From NCBI GenBank assembly GCA_022606425.2, contig JAHDVF020000512.1:1-64000 (forward strand): 64,000 bases of DNA, read 5' to 3'. Shown piece by piece: positions 42,000-53,094 of this stretch. Made by a program: the position numbers and the translations under genes. This stretch comes from Lepidostoma basale (Eukaryota > Arthropoda > Insecta > Trichoptera > Lepidostomatidae). The notes under the pieces were generated by a model. The model did not search any database. It worked only from the letters and a program-made list of their open reading frames with translations, and was not told where the DNA came from. Every line of letters begins with the position of its first letter. Position 1 is the first letter of the stretch.

Positions 42000-42408
42000 A
42001 ATCATTACGCTGCTGAAACTAGGACAGTGAAATCCCTTGTTCCTGCCATGATTGAGGCATTTGAATTGTGGTGTTGGCGACACATGCTGAGGATATCGTG
42101 GACTGCAAAAAGGACGAACGACTTTGTCCTTAATGACCTCAAACAGGAAGACCATCTTTAATACGCGTTCGGCGAGAATTGGGTTTTTTGGTTACAGTAC
42201 CAGGAGAGAATTTGGTAACCTGGAAAAAGTAATGTCACAGGAAGTGTTTCAGGCGAATTAAGCAGAGGTAGATCTTCTGCGCGGTGGTGTGATTCGATTA
42301 AGGAGATGAGTGGGGGAGACCCTCTCTACTGGGCGGTACGGGCTGTGAAGAACAGAGAAGATTGGAGACGTAAGTCATGGATCACGACCCTCAGTAATGA
42401 GGAAATGA
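42000..42408 (+). pseudogene. LINE H C-terminal remnant
   Basis: With stops and shifts one can read IEAFELWCWRHMLRISWTA, KRTNDFVLNDL, then SGRSSARWCDSIKEM and YWAVRAVKNREDWRRKSWIT. These are LINE post-RT motifs (W.RR.LRI.W, GRS..RWCD.IKE, A..REDWR). Distinct from the other LINEs here, single copy in the window. Confidence 0.65.
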
Positions 42409-43120
42409 ACTAACTAACTAACTTACCATCACGCCGTCTCCCCGGAGAGGTAGGCAGAAAGAATGGAACGCCACACTGTTCTGTCCTGACATACTTCTCT
42501 CGCTTCCTCTGCATTCATACATCTTGTCATGCACGCACGTCGATTTCTCCGACTCCTCACGTGACCGACATTCAATATTTGATTGATTTGATCGTGCCAC
42601 GTTTTCCTCGGCCTTCCTCTATTTCTAGCTCCGTTCACGCCGTTTACATATACCTTCTTTACCATTCTGTCTTCACTCATTCTTTCCATGTGTCCAAACC
42701 ATCTTAATGACCCTTTCCTTATTTTGTTCATAACACTTTCATTCGCACCACATTCACTTCTTATACTTGCATTTGTCACTCTATTATATACAGATTTGCC
42801 ACACATTTGTCTTAGAGATCTTATTTCTACTGCATTTATTCTACTTTCATCCTTCTTTTGCCAGTTCCATGCTTCATTTCCATACATAAGGGTCGGCACA
42901 AGAACACCATTGTGCACTGCCATAATGTCCAGTCTCTTCTTCGTCGAAGCTTGTTTTGTAGGATCATATTTCTCCTCTTCTCTTGCCATTGTTGTGAAAG
43001 TTTTGCCCGTCTTGTGTAGTTTCCAGGGGGGTTGGGTGTTATAGTAACATCAAAAGTGGAGGCATCTTCCTTTTCCCTATTTTCAAATAGATGGAAAGCG
43101 TAAGCGCCCACTTGGGTATA
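42409..43120 (-). pseudogene. LINE A C-terminal end, longest open copy
   Basis: A 186-codon minus frame (42429-42989) encodes AVHNGVLVPTLMYGNEAWNW, ESRINAVEIRSLRQMCGKS, ESVMNKIRKGSLRWFGHMER, GARNRGRPRKTWHDQI and RRACMTRCMNAEEAREVC. The tail is (CTAA)n on the plus strand. Upstream of about 42930 the sequence is not LINE A RT and has its own frame (PPGNYTRRAKLSQQWQEKRR); whether it belongs to the element is unclear. Confidence 0.8.
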
Positions 43121-43124
43121 TCCC

Positions 43125-43775
43125 CAGTTGGAAACCTGTGATTTAAATTTTTTCTTATATTCGAAATGGAAATTATAATATTACCGCTAAATTTTCCTAA
43201 AATAAGTATTTATTTAGTGAACAATACGATTGAAAAGACAAAGGTTGTTTTTTTCTTGCGTTTATAAAAAACACAATTTAAAAAATATGTTTATTTTCGA
43301 TACATTTTATGATAAAAGAGCAGAACAAAATTTCTTTTCAATTCCCTCCAATAAATTCGGAAACAAAGCATTTCAAACCCTTTTCCCTCCCAAAGGGATT
43401 TCAATTAATTTGGGCAATTTCATTCGAGTCTACGGCTCGTATTTATCTGTGATATTTGGGAAATTTATGGGGTGCATATCCCGATTTATGGCGACACCCA
43501 CTGAATCCGGACTCCCGTCATATGAGTGTGGGCAGAGTGCTGCAGAGCGGTATTCCCGAACAAGAAACGTAATGTTATTTTATGTTTACAATATATTTGA
43601 ACATCTGACAAACTCAGAAAACATTGTACGTAACATTTATACGTACAGTGTTAGTAGACAAAACACGGTAGAATATAATTGAACGCATGTTATTAAAAAG
43701 GTTCTTAGTGAGAATATACTCGTACCTTATCTACTAGTTTATTGTTTCTTCAAAAATGATGTAATATTCCATATT
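43125..43775. other. Unassigned, possibly single-copy
   Basis: Contains a 150-codon plus frame (43230-43682) without recognised domain or flanking splice logic. The piece 43300-43570 is more GC-balanced than its neighbours and matches no repeat here. Coding is not supported; a conserved non-coding element is possible. Confidence 0.35.
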
Positions 43776-43779
43776 CATT

Positions 43780-44020
43780 TTATAACTGTTAATGCAAAAA
43801 CTTTGTTTTATATCACAATTGTATTTATTTTACTTTACGACAGCTGTTTCATCAAACAATGTTGACATCATCAAGTGTTACAAAAATATATATCAAATAT
43901 TCATATACTCCATATTATACTCAATACTCACTTAATAATTCGAATACGAGTATAAACGTCTGTCTTGTAGAAGTTTTTTGATGTTTTATGCGATTGACAT
44001 GTTTGTGTCATTCAAAAACT
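43780..44020 (-). repeat. Repeat P arm and Q end
   Basis: On the minus strand 43840-43880 reads TTGATGA, T, GTCAAC..., GAA, ACAGCTGT, C. 43945-44020 is a Q end (AACGTCTGTCTTGTAGAAG). Confidence 0.55.
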
Positions 44021-44024
44021 ACCT

Positions 44025-44530
44025 AACTAACTAACCATGAAGTGTCTCTCCGAAGGCGGAAAGAATGAACTGCCACACTTTTCTTTCCTGACATATTTCT
44101 CTCGATTCCTCAACATTCATACATCGTGTCGTACACGCGCGTCGATTTCTCTGACTCCTCACGTGGCCGACATTCAATATTTGATTTATTTGATCGTGCC
44201 ACGTTTTCTTCGGTCTTCCTCTATTTCTGGTTCCGTTTGCATCGTTAACATATAATTTTTTTACCATTCTTCCTTCATTCATCCTTTCCATTGGTCCAAA
44301 CCATCGAATGATCCTTTCATTATTTTGTTCATGACACCGTTATTCGCACCGCATTCACTTCTTATATTTTCATTCGACACTCTATCATACACAGAGTATC
44401 CACACATTCGTCTAAGAGATCTCATTTCTACTGCATTTATTCTACTTTCATCCTTATTTTTCTAGTTCCATGCTTCGCTTCCATACGTAAGGGTCGGTAC
44501 AAGAACACCATTGTGCACTGCCGTTTTAGC
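44025..44530 (-). mobile_element. LINE A C-terminal end
   Basis: Minus-strand 86-codon frame: ERMNEGRMVKKLYVNDANGT, RGRPKKTWHDQINQILNVGH, RRACTTRCMNVEESREIC. Farther right are the RRMCG and EAWNW regions and TVHNGVLVPTL. Fragmented frames. Confidence 0.75.
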
Positions 44531-44639
44531 TTTTTTAGATTTGTATCTTTCAAACATGTTAAATTTCGCTCATGTCCAATTTTGTCACTTTTGTTATGTT
44601 AAATTTGATTTTGCAGACGTAACACGTTTGCTTCTTATA

Positions 44640-44795
44640 AATACAAATGAAAACATCTGTTTTCTTGAAGTTTTATTTTATTTTATGAGAATGGAAGGGC
44701 AACATTTGAAAAACCTTAGACCTCAGAGAGAAGAAACATGTCATTCACATGAAATTCAATTAAACTTCTAGAAAACAGACGATTTTATTAATATT
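44640..44795. repeat. Repeat Q copy
   Basis: Arms AAACATCTGTTTTCTTGAAG and CTTCTAGAAAACAGACG are inverted. The middle has GAAGAAACATGTCATTCAC, i.e. GAA, ACATGT, C. Confidence 0.6.
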
Positions 44796-45004
44796 AATAT
44801 TCGTATCTACTTTTATAAATGTGAAAAAAACTCACATAAGTACAAAAAATAGCATATATAAACCGTCTTTTCCCATCAATACTAGGGAATGGTCTACAGC
44901 AAAGTTTAATTAATATCTTCACAGGTTTTTCGGATACTTTGAATGTGGTGGTTTTCCACATTTTTTTAAACCGAATATGTATAACCCTATGTATAACTTT
45001 TAAG

Positions 45005-45725
45005 CTCTTGTCAGGTTCCCCTTGACATCGGCTTATACGCTGGCGTAGGCCTCACTGTCCTGTACTAGACGGAACAACTCCTCCACTCTCCGAATTCCGG
45101 TCCACTCTTTGATCTTCTCGAGCCAGGACATCTGTGGCTTCCCACACCGCGCCTACCCCTCGATCTTTCATGATGAAGTTTTATTTGGAAACATTAATTA
45201 TGCTTCCTCTTCTTCTTCTCAGCCATTCTTACTCCACTTCTGGATTCAGGGCTCTCTAAATTCTTCCAATATTTTCTATCTTGGGCTCTCTTGCTACCTA
45301 CGACACGCAGATTGAATAATATCATCCGTCCACCTTTTTGTAGCCTTCCTATCATTTGTTTGATTTTCTAAAGCTTCCACTTCAGAATTCTAGGTGACCA
45401 CCTGAGCATCTGATCTTGTCTTGCCACATTCCCCGCCCACTAGCATTTTAGCTTTGTTGTCCTTACTGTGATGTCAGTAATCTTTATTCAATGTTTATGT
45501 TATGTTAATTATAAGATAACGTAAGTTAATTATACGATCTTCTTCTTCTTAAAGTGCCCTGTCAGGTCCTCCCGACGTTGGCGATCACTCTGGTAAACTC
45601 TTCCCTATCATGCGCTGTCCGTAATAGCTCCCCCACAGTTCCGATTCCCGTCCATTCCCTCACATTGCGCAGCCAAGTAATCTGCCTTCTCCCTGCCCCC
45701 TGCGACCCTCTATTTTTCCCTTCAA
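45005..45725 (-). pseudogene. Three LINE I-type 3' ends in a row
   Basis: 45005-45180, 45200-45480 and 45540-45725, all minus. The first and third match the region at 50.67-50.85 kb (CAGGTCCTCCCGACGTTGGC, GCGATCACT, GTCCATTC...). The middle encodes RWTDDIIQSAC and comes from an RTE-like LINE. All are short and frame-broken, each with a CTTCTTCTT (GAA) tail nearby. Confidence 0.55.
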
Positions 45726-45805
45726 AATTAGATAACGAATTATACGAAGAATTATACGATAACGTATGTCCATTATACGATAACGTATGTTAATTATACG
45801 TTTAT
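45725..45805. repeat. Short tandem repeat
   Basis: Near-copies of ATTATACGATAACGTATGT follow one another three times; a related word occurs just upstream at about 45510-45540. Confidence 0.7.
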
Positions 45806-46285
45806 GTTAATTATGGAATTAATTGAAAAGCAAAATAATGTTTTATAAGGATTATGAATTATTATGTTGACATTTTTATATATTTTATATAACCTAGAAT
45901 TTGACGAAAAGGAGCCGCTGTGATCTGTAACAATTTCGAGTGTGTGGAGGGTTCTTATACTTAAATAATGGTTTAGTAACTAGATTCAATAAAAATATTA
46001 GAACCGGTTCCTTCGCGTTTCGTCCGCCTTCGCGAATCCTATCATTATTTCAGTAAAATAGGTAAAACAGTTTAAGAGATTCATTATGATATTTGATGTT
46101 TAGTCTAAGTTCTGTACTCGATTGTACACCAAAAACTATGTTTTGAAATGAAATATTTATTCAATAATATGCTTTAAATTAAATAAAATAAGAGCTGCTG
46201 AAGAAAGCATACACCTTTGGAATACATTTTCGTATCACTGTCTATTTATATAACATAACATACATAAAAAATCGGATGGCCTTGC
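45806..46285. other. No gene recognised
   Basis: AT-rich, nothing supported. Confidence 0.4.
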
Positions 46286-46289
46286 CTTA

Positions 46290-46410
46290 CTGGTTAATCC
46301 TAGGCACTCCACTAGTTATTATACTGCCCTGATGAAGCTTGGGTCCAAGCGAAACTAGTTGGCATCAATATAATAACCCTACCGTGGTTAAATACAAAGT
46401 TATTTTATTT
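46290..46410 (+). repeat. Repeat with intact hammerhead-like motif (ACTAGT form)
   Basis: 46329-46360 reads CTGATGA, A, GCTTGG-GT-CCAAGC, GAA, ACTAGT, T. Core letters are complete apart from the one extra base. A decayed inverted partner lies at 47470-47545 (AACCCAAGCTTCATCAGGGC), with a LINE F insertion and other DNA between. Confidence 0.65.
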
Positions 46411-46599
46411 ATATAATTATTTAAAATGTCTATCCACAAAGTGAGTGCTTTATATGAAGAATGGATTTCATTTGATTTGGTTTGATTTAATTATCCCGAT
46501 CAAAAACATTCCCGAATATCACTTATATTTTCGGCCGTTACAGTGGCTATTCCCTTTAATAAAAGATACATATATTATAATATATTGTAGTAGTACCTA

Positions 46600-46985
46600 T
46601 CATGACGTACGCTGTAGAGATGCGGGCTGACACTGTGCGAACCAAGGGACTACTAAGAACATCGGAGATGAAGGTCCTAAGATCAATTACTGGAAAATCC
46701 CTCCGAGATCGTGTCCGCAACGTAGACATAAGAAAAACCTGCGAAATAGAGGATATCGTTCAGTGGAGTAGATCCAGAAGAAGATACTGGAGGGACCATG
46801 TAGCCCAAATGGAAGGTGACAGACTCGCATATACAGCCGCTTATGAAATCCCCTCCGGACACCGCCCACCTGGAAGACCGCCTAAGAGATGGAGGGACAG
46901 CTGGATCTCATCTTCCGACGAGATATGATTTCTGTGTCACAGATCATCAGATCTATTAAAAGAAGAAGAAGAAGAAGAAGTAGTA
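46600..46985 (+). pseudogene. LINE F C-terminal end
   Basis: A 108-codon frame encodes RTSEMKVLRSITGKSLRDR, RKTCEIEDIVQWSRSRRR, WRDHVAQMEGDRLAY and GHRPPGRPPKRWRDSWISSS. It ends with an AGA repeat tail at 46960-46980. Different subfamily from the 17.9- and 48.3-kb copies. Truncated, no RT palm. Confidence 0.8.
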
Positions 46986-46989
46986 GTAT

Positions 46990-48100
46990 TAATTATTTCA
47001 TTTCTAAGTAAACAATGGTTTTATTCTGCTGCACTGACTTTAAACATAAAGACATTTAAAGAAAATCAAAACAATATTTTCATTCGTAATAACACATTCT
47101 GCATTAAGAAAGCAAGCAATAAAAATTTCATGTATGCAGCCAAGTACCGGCGGGCAGCGTGTTCCCTGAAATCCTCCAGTTTATAGCTTGGGTCAAACAT
47201 AAAATATGGAGCAGAAGTGCCCCGGGGGAGTATATTTCCCTTTATGCCTCCAATATCCAATGGAAAATGCCCCGTTACGGGGATGGGCCATTAAAAAAAA
47301 TTATCACGCCTGAAGTTACAGAATTTAGTGTTTAAGGAAGATCGAGTGTGAACGACCGCGGCCAAGATTTGCAGGCAATAAAAAAGTCACTTCTCACCCA
47401 TATATGAGGGCTCACATTTTGAGGAATACTTAAAATATCTGCTTATTCAAAATGATCTTGTCAGTGAAATAATAGGACAAGTCAACAAGGCTTCGGCGGT
47501 ATCAGGTTGAACCCAAGCTTCATCAGGGCAGTATAATAACTAGTAGTTTATAGTATTATAGTACTATATAGTTTATAGTATTATAGTTCCAAAATAAAAA
47601 TGTATTTTAATATCGTATTCTATGAATTCGTATTGAGTTCTTTTCATTTTGAAGAGTTCAACAATTGCTTTATATTACAATTTACTAAGCAGCATGTATT
47701 CAATATTCATATTTCTATTTTCGTACATCTTAAGGTAGGTACAGAAGAGTTCTACGTAAATAGAAAGGTGGAATACCTTTTCCACGTACCTGAAATCTGA
47801 CGACACTGTGGTTAAATTTAAGATTCCTTTGATGCCACTGTATTTCAATTCTAATTGTCTTCGGGGCTTTTTACTAATTCAATAAATTTACGTCTACGCT
47901 CTATAGAAAATCATTTGTTATTCTATCGATATGTCTACAGGTCGTTTCAATGTTACCCTTGACAGTATTCAAATTAAATAGTCCATTGTTTTGGCCGAAT
48001 CACTATGACATTTTAACCATAATGTTACATAATATTATAATATATAACTTTTAAGATAATCAAATGACTTTACTGAAATCTCTTGATGGAAGTTCATTTA
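46990..48100. other. Unassigned; part may be single-copy
   Basis: 47085-47420 is more GC-balanced than its surroundings and matches no repeat in the window; it holds a short hairpin GCCCCGTTACGGGGATGGGC near 47268. The rest is AT-rich. No coding evidence. Confidence 0.35.
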
Positions 48101-48104
48101 AAAT

Positions 48105-48281
48105 AATAATTAAATAAAACGATGTTTTTTTTAACTGCTTCCACTTTTGTCTTTATTTAGACAGCGACCGGTTTCGCCAGGCTCGCTGTCTGTCGATGCC
48201 AGCGAGCCTGGCGAAACCGGTCGCTGTCTAAATAAAGACAAAAGTGGAAATAGTTAAAAAACATCGTTTTATTTAATTATT
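48105..48281. repeat. Near-perfect 177-bp palindrome
   Basis: The left arm from AATAATTAAATAAAACGATG pairs with the right arm ending CATCGTTTTATTTAATTATT over about 80 bp each, with a short centre near 48190-48200. Both arms hold GCGAAACCGGTCGCTG in opposite sense, with a GCCA/TGGC-type hairpin before GAA. The core before it is CTGTCGA. One arm alone is at 8.55 kb. Confidence 0.85.
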
Positions 48282-48299
48282 ATATAACTTTTAAAAATA

Positions 48300-48690
48300 A
48301 CAATAATAACATATGGCGTCGAAACAAGGGCAGACACAGTAAGGACCAAACAAGTTTTGAGGACCTCCGAAATGAAGACACTGAGGACAATAGCAGGCAA
48401 GACACTGAGGGATCGCGTGAGGAACACCAGAATAAGAGAGATATGTGAGGTTGAGGATATTATAAGATGGAGCAGACAGCGAAAAAGGGACTGAAACGGT
48501 CATGTCCAAAGAATGGACACCACCAGACTCCCCTATATTGCATTGCATAATCAACCTCATGGGACACGTCCTCGTGGAAGACCTCCTAAAAGATGGAGGG
48601 ACAGCTGGGAATCTACCTCACAGGAGGAGCAACACTCTGGAGTGTTGCTCCTCGAGTGAACAGACCACATAGGTCTACAATAAGAGAATA
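48300..48690 (+). pseudogene. LINE F 3' end
   Basis: Encodes with shifts YGVETRADTVRTKQVLRTSE, TIAGKTLRDRVRNTRIREIC and VEDIIRWSRQRKRD, then ends with GGAGGAGCAACACTCTGGAG, a small local inverted repeat (GGAGTGTTGCTCC) and GAACAGACCACATAGGTC. Confidence 0.75.
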
Positions 48691-48694
48691 AGAA

Positions 48695-48935
48695 ATTTTA
48701 TTTTTATTTCCACTACTATTATTATTTTTACCTCTGAAATATTTTGTTTAACCTTATTTTGTCTTAGTTTAACTTCAATCTCTTTTTCTATTGTCGTCTG
48801 TTGTATTATTTTATATTTTTGGTAGAATGTAATTGGCCTTACTTTATTGTTTATAAGTGTTTTTTTCTCTCCTAATATAAATTATTGTTATCGCTGTATG
48901 TTACCCTTAATAAATAAATAAATTATTAACATTAA
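48695..48935. other. No feature recognised
   Basis: T-rich spacer. Confidence 0.4.
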
Positions 48936-48939
48936 AAAT

Positions 48940-49110
48940 TACAACACTGTTTTATTATTTCACTATTTTTTTTACAGTTTTTAAGAATTTCGCGACAGCT
49001 GTTTTGTCATCAGGTTTTACAAACAACTGTTGTTTGTAACACCTAATGATGCCAACATCGGTTGACAAAACAGCTGTCGCGACATTTTCAAAAAGTTGTT
49101 AATTTAACAG
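48940..49110. repeat. Repeat P inverted pair
   Basis: The left arm (minus) has CTGATGA directly joined to CAAAACAGCTGTCGCG: its hairpin II is deleted. The right arm (plus) has CTAATGA, T, GCCAAC/GGTTGA, CAAA, ACAGCTGT, C. Confidence 0.6.
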
Positions 49111-49309
49111 TCAATGATGGGTCCTTATTAGACCTTTAAATACAAGTAACTATTAAATAACTCCCGATCGGTTTCGATAAGTTCTGTAACTACGCAAGGC
49201 CGATAAATGTAGTAAAGAAAAAATAATCTTTAGTGTTGTGAATTTTGGGGATTGGTTGTCAGTATGCTCTGCATTTCTTCTTCCATTTGGCTCGGTCTAC
49301 AGCTTTTTT

Positions 49310-49930
49310 TTTTTACATATAACAGCAGAGGAGTTCGAAAGGGTCGACCAATTTAAATACCTTGGCAGCAATATCCCTTAAGCGCTTGACCCGGACATTA
49401 AAATAAAATGCAGAATTGAAGTTGCACGAGCTGCATTTAATAAAATGGGAACCTTCTTTTACAACGACTTGAATCTCCGACAAAGAATGATTAAATGTTA
49501 TATATGGTCTGTTTCACTATATGGCTGCGAAACCTGGACTCTGAAAGTTAATGTAACGAACCGGTTGGAAGCGTTAGAGATGTGGATATTCCGCAGAATG
49601 CTCCGTATACCGTGGACCGATAGGGTCAGTAATGCAGACGAACTACATAGGAGCCAGAGCCAAAAGAGAGCTATTGTCGAGTATGAAAATTAGAAAGGTC
49701 TCATATTTGGGTCATGTGCAAAGGGGAGAAAAATACCACCTCCATCGACTGATACTAATGGGTAAAGTGGAGGGACGTCGGGGAGTTAGTAGAAGGCAGC
49801 TGTCCTGATTGCGGAACATCAAAGATTGGACAGGAATTACGAGAGTTTAGAACCTGTTCCAAGTGGCGCAGGACAGAGATGCCTTTGCTGAAGTGATCGC
49901 CGATGTTGGGGGGACCTGACACGGCACCGG
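49310..49930 (+). pseudogene. LINE I C-terminal end
   Basis: Reads FERVDQFKYLGSNIP, then an 82-codon frame RQRMIKCYIWSVSLYGCETW, RLEALEMWIFRRMLRIPWTD, then after a shift SYLGHVQRGEKYHLHRLILM, GKVEGRRGVSRRQLS and LRNIKDWTGIT. It carries the F.YLG block through the end of the element and a GAAGAAGAAAAA tail. Frames are broken in several places. Confidence 0.75.
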
Positions 49931-49934
49931 AAGA

Positions 49935-50660
49935 AGAAAAAGTTATCCACACTTTTTCAGCAATTCTTGTGTCGATTGTTTTATGTAGATTCTTCTGGCT
50001 TTTTTATGGCCGACCTTTAAGATTTGATTCATTTGCTTCTCGACTTCGTACTTCTTTTACAACGCTAACGTATATTTTTTTACCATTCTTTCTTCATCTA
50101 TGCATTCTATATGTCCAAATGAACGAAGTGATTGATTCACAACTTTGTTATATGAAACTATTTTTTGCTCTACGTTATGACAACAACAATTGATTTGTTG
50201 CTGGGTATGCTGGACTACCAGTGATTGGAAATTAGACGAACTATCCAATTGTTTCAACTGATTCGTGGTTTAACACATAACTTAGATATTGCGAATGACT
50301 TGACTTTGCTTGTACCTGACAATTATCTGCGACAAATGCAACATAGATTATTTCACATGCCACTGTGTAGATCCCATCTACCTAAGGTAATGCCCGTGGG
50401 CAAGGCAAATAATCCTCCTTAATCGCATTTCTTGGGATGTGGACATTTTTCACGATAGTGAGGCTACCCTCAGAAAGCATTTTCTCTTATATATTAAAAC
50501 AGTATTTGCTTCTCTTGTTTTTCTAATTGAACTACATTGTTTCTTTAAAAAAAAATATTCCTATTTTTTTTATATTCTTAATCATAAACACATTGGAAAA
50601 TGTAGTGTCTGTAATGTTAATGATGTTAAAATAATTACGCTTGGTATTACAATGCTTTAT
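49935..50660. other. Unassigned with a LINE A-like scrap
   Basis: 50060-50140 (minus) encodes RSFGHIECIDEERMVKKYT, a short LINE A remnant. The remainder shows no supported feature. Confidence 0.4.
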
Positions 50661-50666
50661 TTCACT

Positions 50667-51250
50667 TCTTCTTCATTCGGTGCCGTGTCAGGTACCCCCA
50701 ACGTTGGCGATCACTGCAGCAAAAGCATCCTGCGCCACTTGGAACAAATTCCGAACTCTTGTTATTCCTGTCCATTCTTTGATGTTTCGCAGCCTGGACA
50801 TCTGCCTTCTACCAACTCCCCGACGTCCCTCCACTTTACCCATTAATATCAGTCGAAGGAGGTAGTATTTTTTTCCCCTTAGCACTCCCCCGGCTCTCTG
50901 TAATACGTCTGCATTACTGACTATTCAGTTGCAGAGCGGATGAGGAATAGTTAAGTCGCCCAAATGTCATCAATTTGGTCTTCTTAATGTTGATTTTCAA
51001 GCCCAGATCCTCTCCTGCTATATCAATTTTATTTAAGAGTTCTTGAAGATCGGGTAATACTATCAGCTAAAATAACTGTGTCAATAGAATACCTGATGTT
51101 ATTAACAATAACCCCATTAACCTTCAGTCTCAGGCTGGAGATTTCAATCATTGGAAGACTTTATTGTAATACAAGTTAAACAATAGAGCGACAAAATTTA
51201 GCCTTGTCGAATTCCTTGTTTGATACCAGTAGAGAGTTTATTTCACTACA
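50667..51250 (-). pseudogene. LINE I with part of the RT domain
   Basis: The minus strand encodes GIKQGIRQG (RT motif B region), LLFNLYYNKVF after a shift, a GLKINIKKTKLMTFG-type block, and the C-terminal YYLLRLILMGKVEGRRGVG, RRQMSRLRNIKEWTGIT. It reaches further 5' than the other I copies but lacks the YADD segment in frame. Confidence 0.7.
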
Positions 51251-51254
51251 CAAT

Positions 51255-51930
51255 TTCAATAAATTTTTATTTTATTATGTATTATATAATATATTAAAAA
51301 TGTTATGACAGAAACATGTGTGTGTTAAGTGAAATAAAGTGTTGAAATATCAAGTGTAATTATATTTATTCAAATATGATTCCACAACACAAAGCGAAGG
51401 CAAATATAGAAGAAAATGAATAAATAGAATTCCTTCCTGATATCAGCAATTGAATTTAGTCATACATTTTTCTAAACACATATGTCTAAGTTATCTCAGC
51501 CCTATCGCATTTATTCTGTTCTCATTATTCTTATGCCAGATCCAAACTCCACTTCGAATTGAAATATCTCATGAATTAAATAATAATATTAAAACCATTA
51601 CTTAATTGAAAAATTATTATTAAACATCAAACACCCTTTGTATTTGAACCACAGAACAAATAATAATTTCACCGAGTTCCAACAAACCTAAAATACTAAT
51701 ATTTGAATTTAAATTCCAAGAAAACATAAATTGGTTTCAATAACAATTTAACAAAATATTATTTTCGAAATTTGAAATGTCAAATTCAGGTTATGTGAAT
51801 TAGGAAGGCTTTCAGTGGAAATAAATTTGTCTGTCATTTTGTTTAGTAATGTTTTAAAGAAAATTCCTTATTCCGAAATAACGAAAGCAGTTGTTTGAAA
51901 ACATAAAACAATGCCATATCATATTTTGAC
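51255..51930. other. AT-rich; short repeat at 51300-51420
   Basis: 51300-51400 matches 12085-12200 (GAAACATGTGTGTGTTAAGT, GAAATAAAGTG, CCACAACACAAA). 51475-51560 may be a LINE A scrap. No gene. Confidence 0.4.
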
Positions 51931-51933
51931 AAT

Positions 51934-52130
51934 GACGACCTTCGTGGCCGAGCGGTTAGTGCTTTGACTGCCACCCTGAAGGTCTCGGATTCGATTTCAC
52001 ACTGTCTTAGGTCTGGTGCAGAATTCAGATGATGAGAATCAATTTGATAGCTAAACTCTTTTCATCGATTTGGCTCACTTTGTAATGAAGTAAAGAGCGA
52101 TTCAACAAAACATAACAAAAAATAATAATG
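51934..52130 (+). mobile_element. SINE C, internally shortened
   Basis: Box A TGGCCGAGCGG, box B-like GATTCGATTTC. Part of the body between CGATTTC and CACACTGTC is deleted. The AAT-type tail (GCGATTCAACAAAA) is present. Confidence 0.75.
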
Positions 52131-52134
52131 TAGA

Positions 52135-52500
52135 TATAATATATGTTTTATGTGATTTCTCCTTCTCGACCGACGTTTCGGAGATCGTTGCAGTCTCCTT
52201 CTTCAGGGAAATGTGGTGGTGGTAATTAATGTGATTTGAGTTGTGTCGACATCATCATACCAGGACAGCCCACCGTCACTAACAGGTCATACGACCTAAA
52301 CTAAGAGGAAGAAGAAGAAGAAGAAGAGTTGTGTCTGTTAAGGTACTTCACTGTTGTACCAAGTCGCCGGCAGTTTGTACTGTCGGCGACATGGCATCAT
52401 CACATTTATTACCACCACCACATTACCCTGAAGATGGAGACTGCAACGATCTCTGAAATGTCGGCCGAGTCAAAATCACACAAAACATATTGCTGCCAAC
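52135..52500. repeat. Foldback repeat with two hammerhead-like motifs (ACGT form)
   Basis: 52172-52206 (minus) reads CTGAAGA, A, GGAGA...TCTCC, GAA, ACGT, C. 52428-52462 (plus) reads CTGAAGA, T, GGAGA...TCTCT, GAA, ATGT, C. The outer arms TATGTTTTATGTGATTT and its inverse frame the pair. The interior has AGAAGAAGAAG at 52309-52326, likely a small LINE tail. Confidence 0.7.
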
Positions 52501-52504
52501 CGTG

Positions 52505-53085
52505 AAAATCTGGGCAATTATTCAAAAAATATATTCAAAACATCAATAGTACAGGTATATTGAGAATACATTTTTTATATGAAATAAATATTAATACTTA
52601 TCGTACTGGACTATGCCAGCATCGAGGCTTTTAGTGAATACATTTATTTGGGACAAAAATACAGCTGGGGCGTATAACCAGATAGCAGATCTGAATAGAA
52701 GAGTCGGATTAGGCTGGGCAGTAAGGTGTCTCTTATATAGGCGAAACCATTTTTTTGGTTATTGAAACGCATACCCCGTTTTGTGTTTATTAGTCTACTA
52801 GTTACCCAAATATAGAATTTCAACTTCCAACTTAAATTTTAACCGTGTCGACGGGGCCTCAAAGTTTTAAAAAATAGCTGCTTAATGTGTAAATGTAGTT
52901 GTAGATGATCACATAAAACCATTATGTAAGATTCGAATTATATATTGTGTAAAGTATACTACCAGAAACGCATGAGAGATGGTTCAACATTAGGAAGACC
53001 GGATACTCTCCAGAATTAAGAGTATTTGCCTTCTGAACGTACTTTCACTTATATAAAGGTTCGAAAAATCACGAAAAATTGACAT
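52505..53085. other. Unassigned; LINE and T scraps
   Basis: 52620-52760 can be read as ...EYIYLGQKYSWG...ADLNRRVRLGWAV..., a LINE Y.YLG fragment. 52965-53060 is a T fragment (CGCATGAGAGATGG, AAGAGTATTTGCCTTCTGAA). Confidence 0.45.
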
Positions 53086-53094
53086 TTGATATAG

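Noticed and set aside
42836..43111. Separate 91-codon minus-strand gene
   Set aside because: It overlaps the LINE A frame and shifts register across it; only the right part might belong to a retroelement, and no function is evident.
43230..43682. 150-codon open frame as a gene
   Set aside because: No recognised motif, weak codon structure in AT-rich DNA, no supporting splice sites.
45725..45805. A recombinase target site at the ATAACGTAT repeats
   Set aside because: The words are simple tandem repeats without the inverted-arm and spacer layout of such sites.
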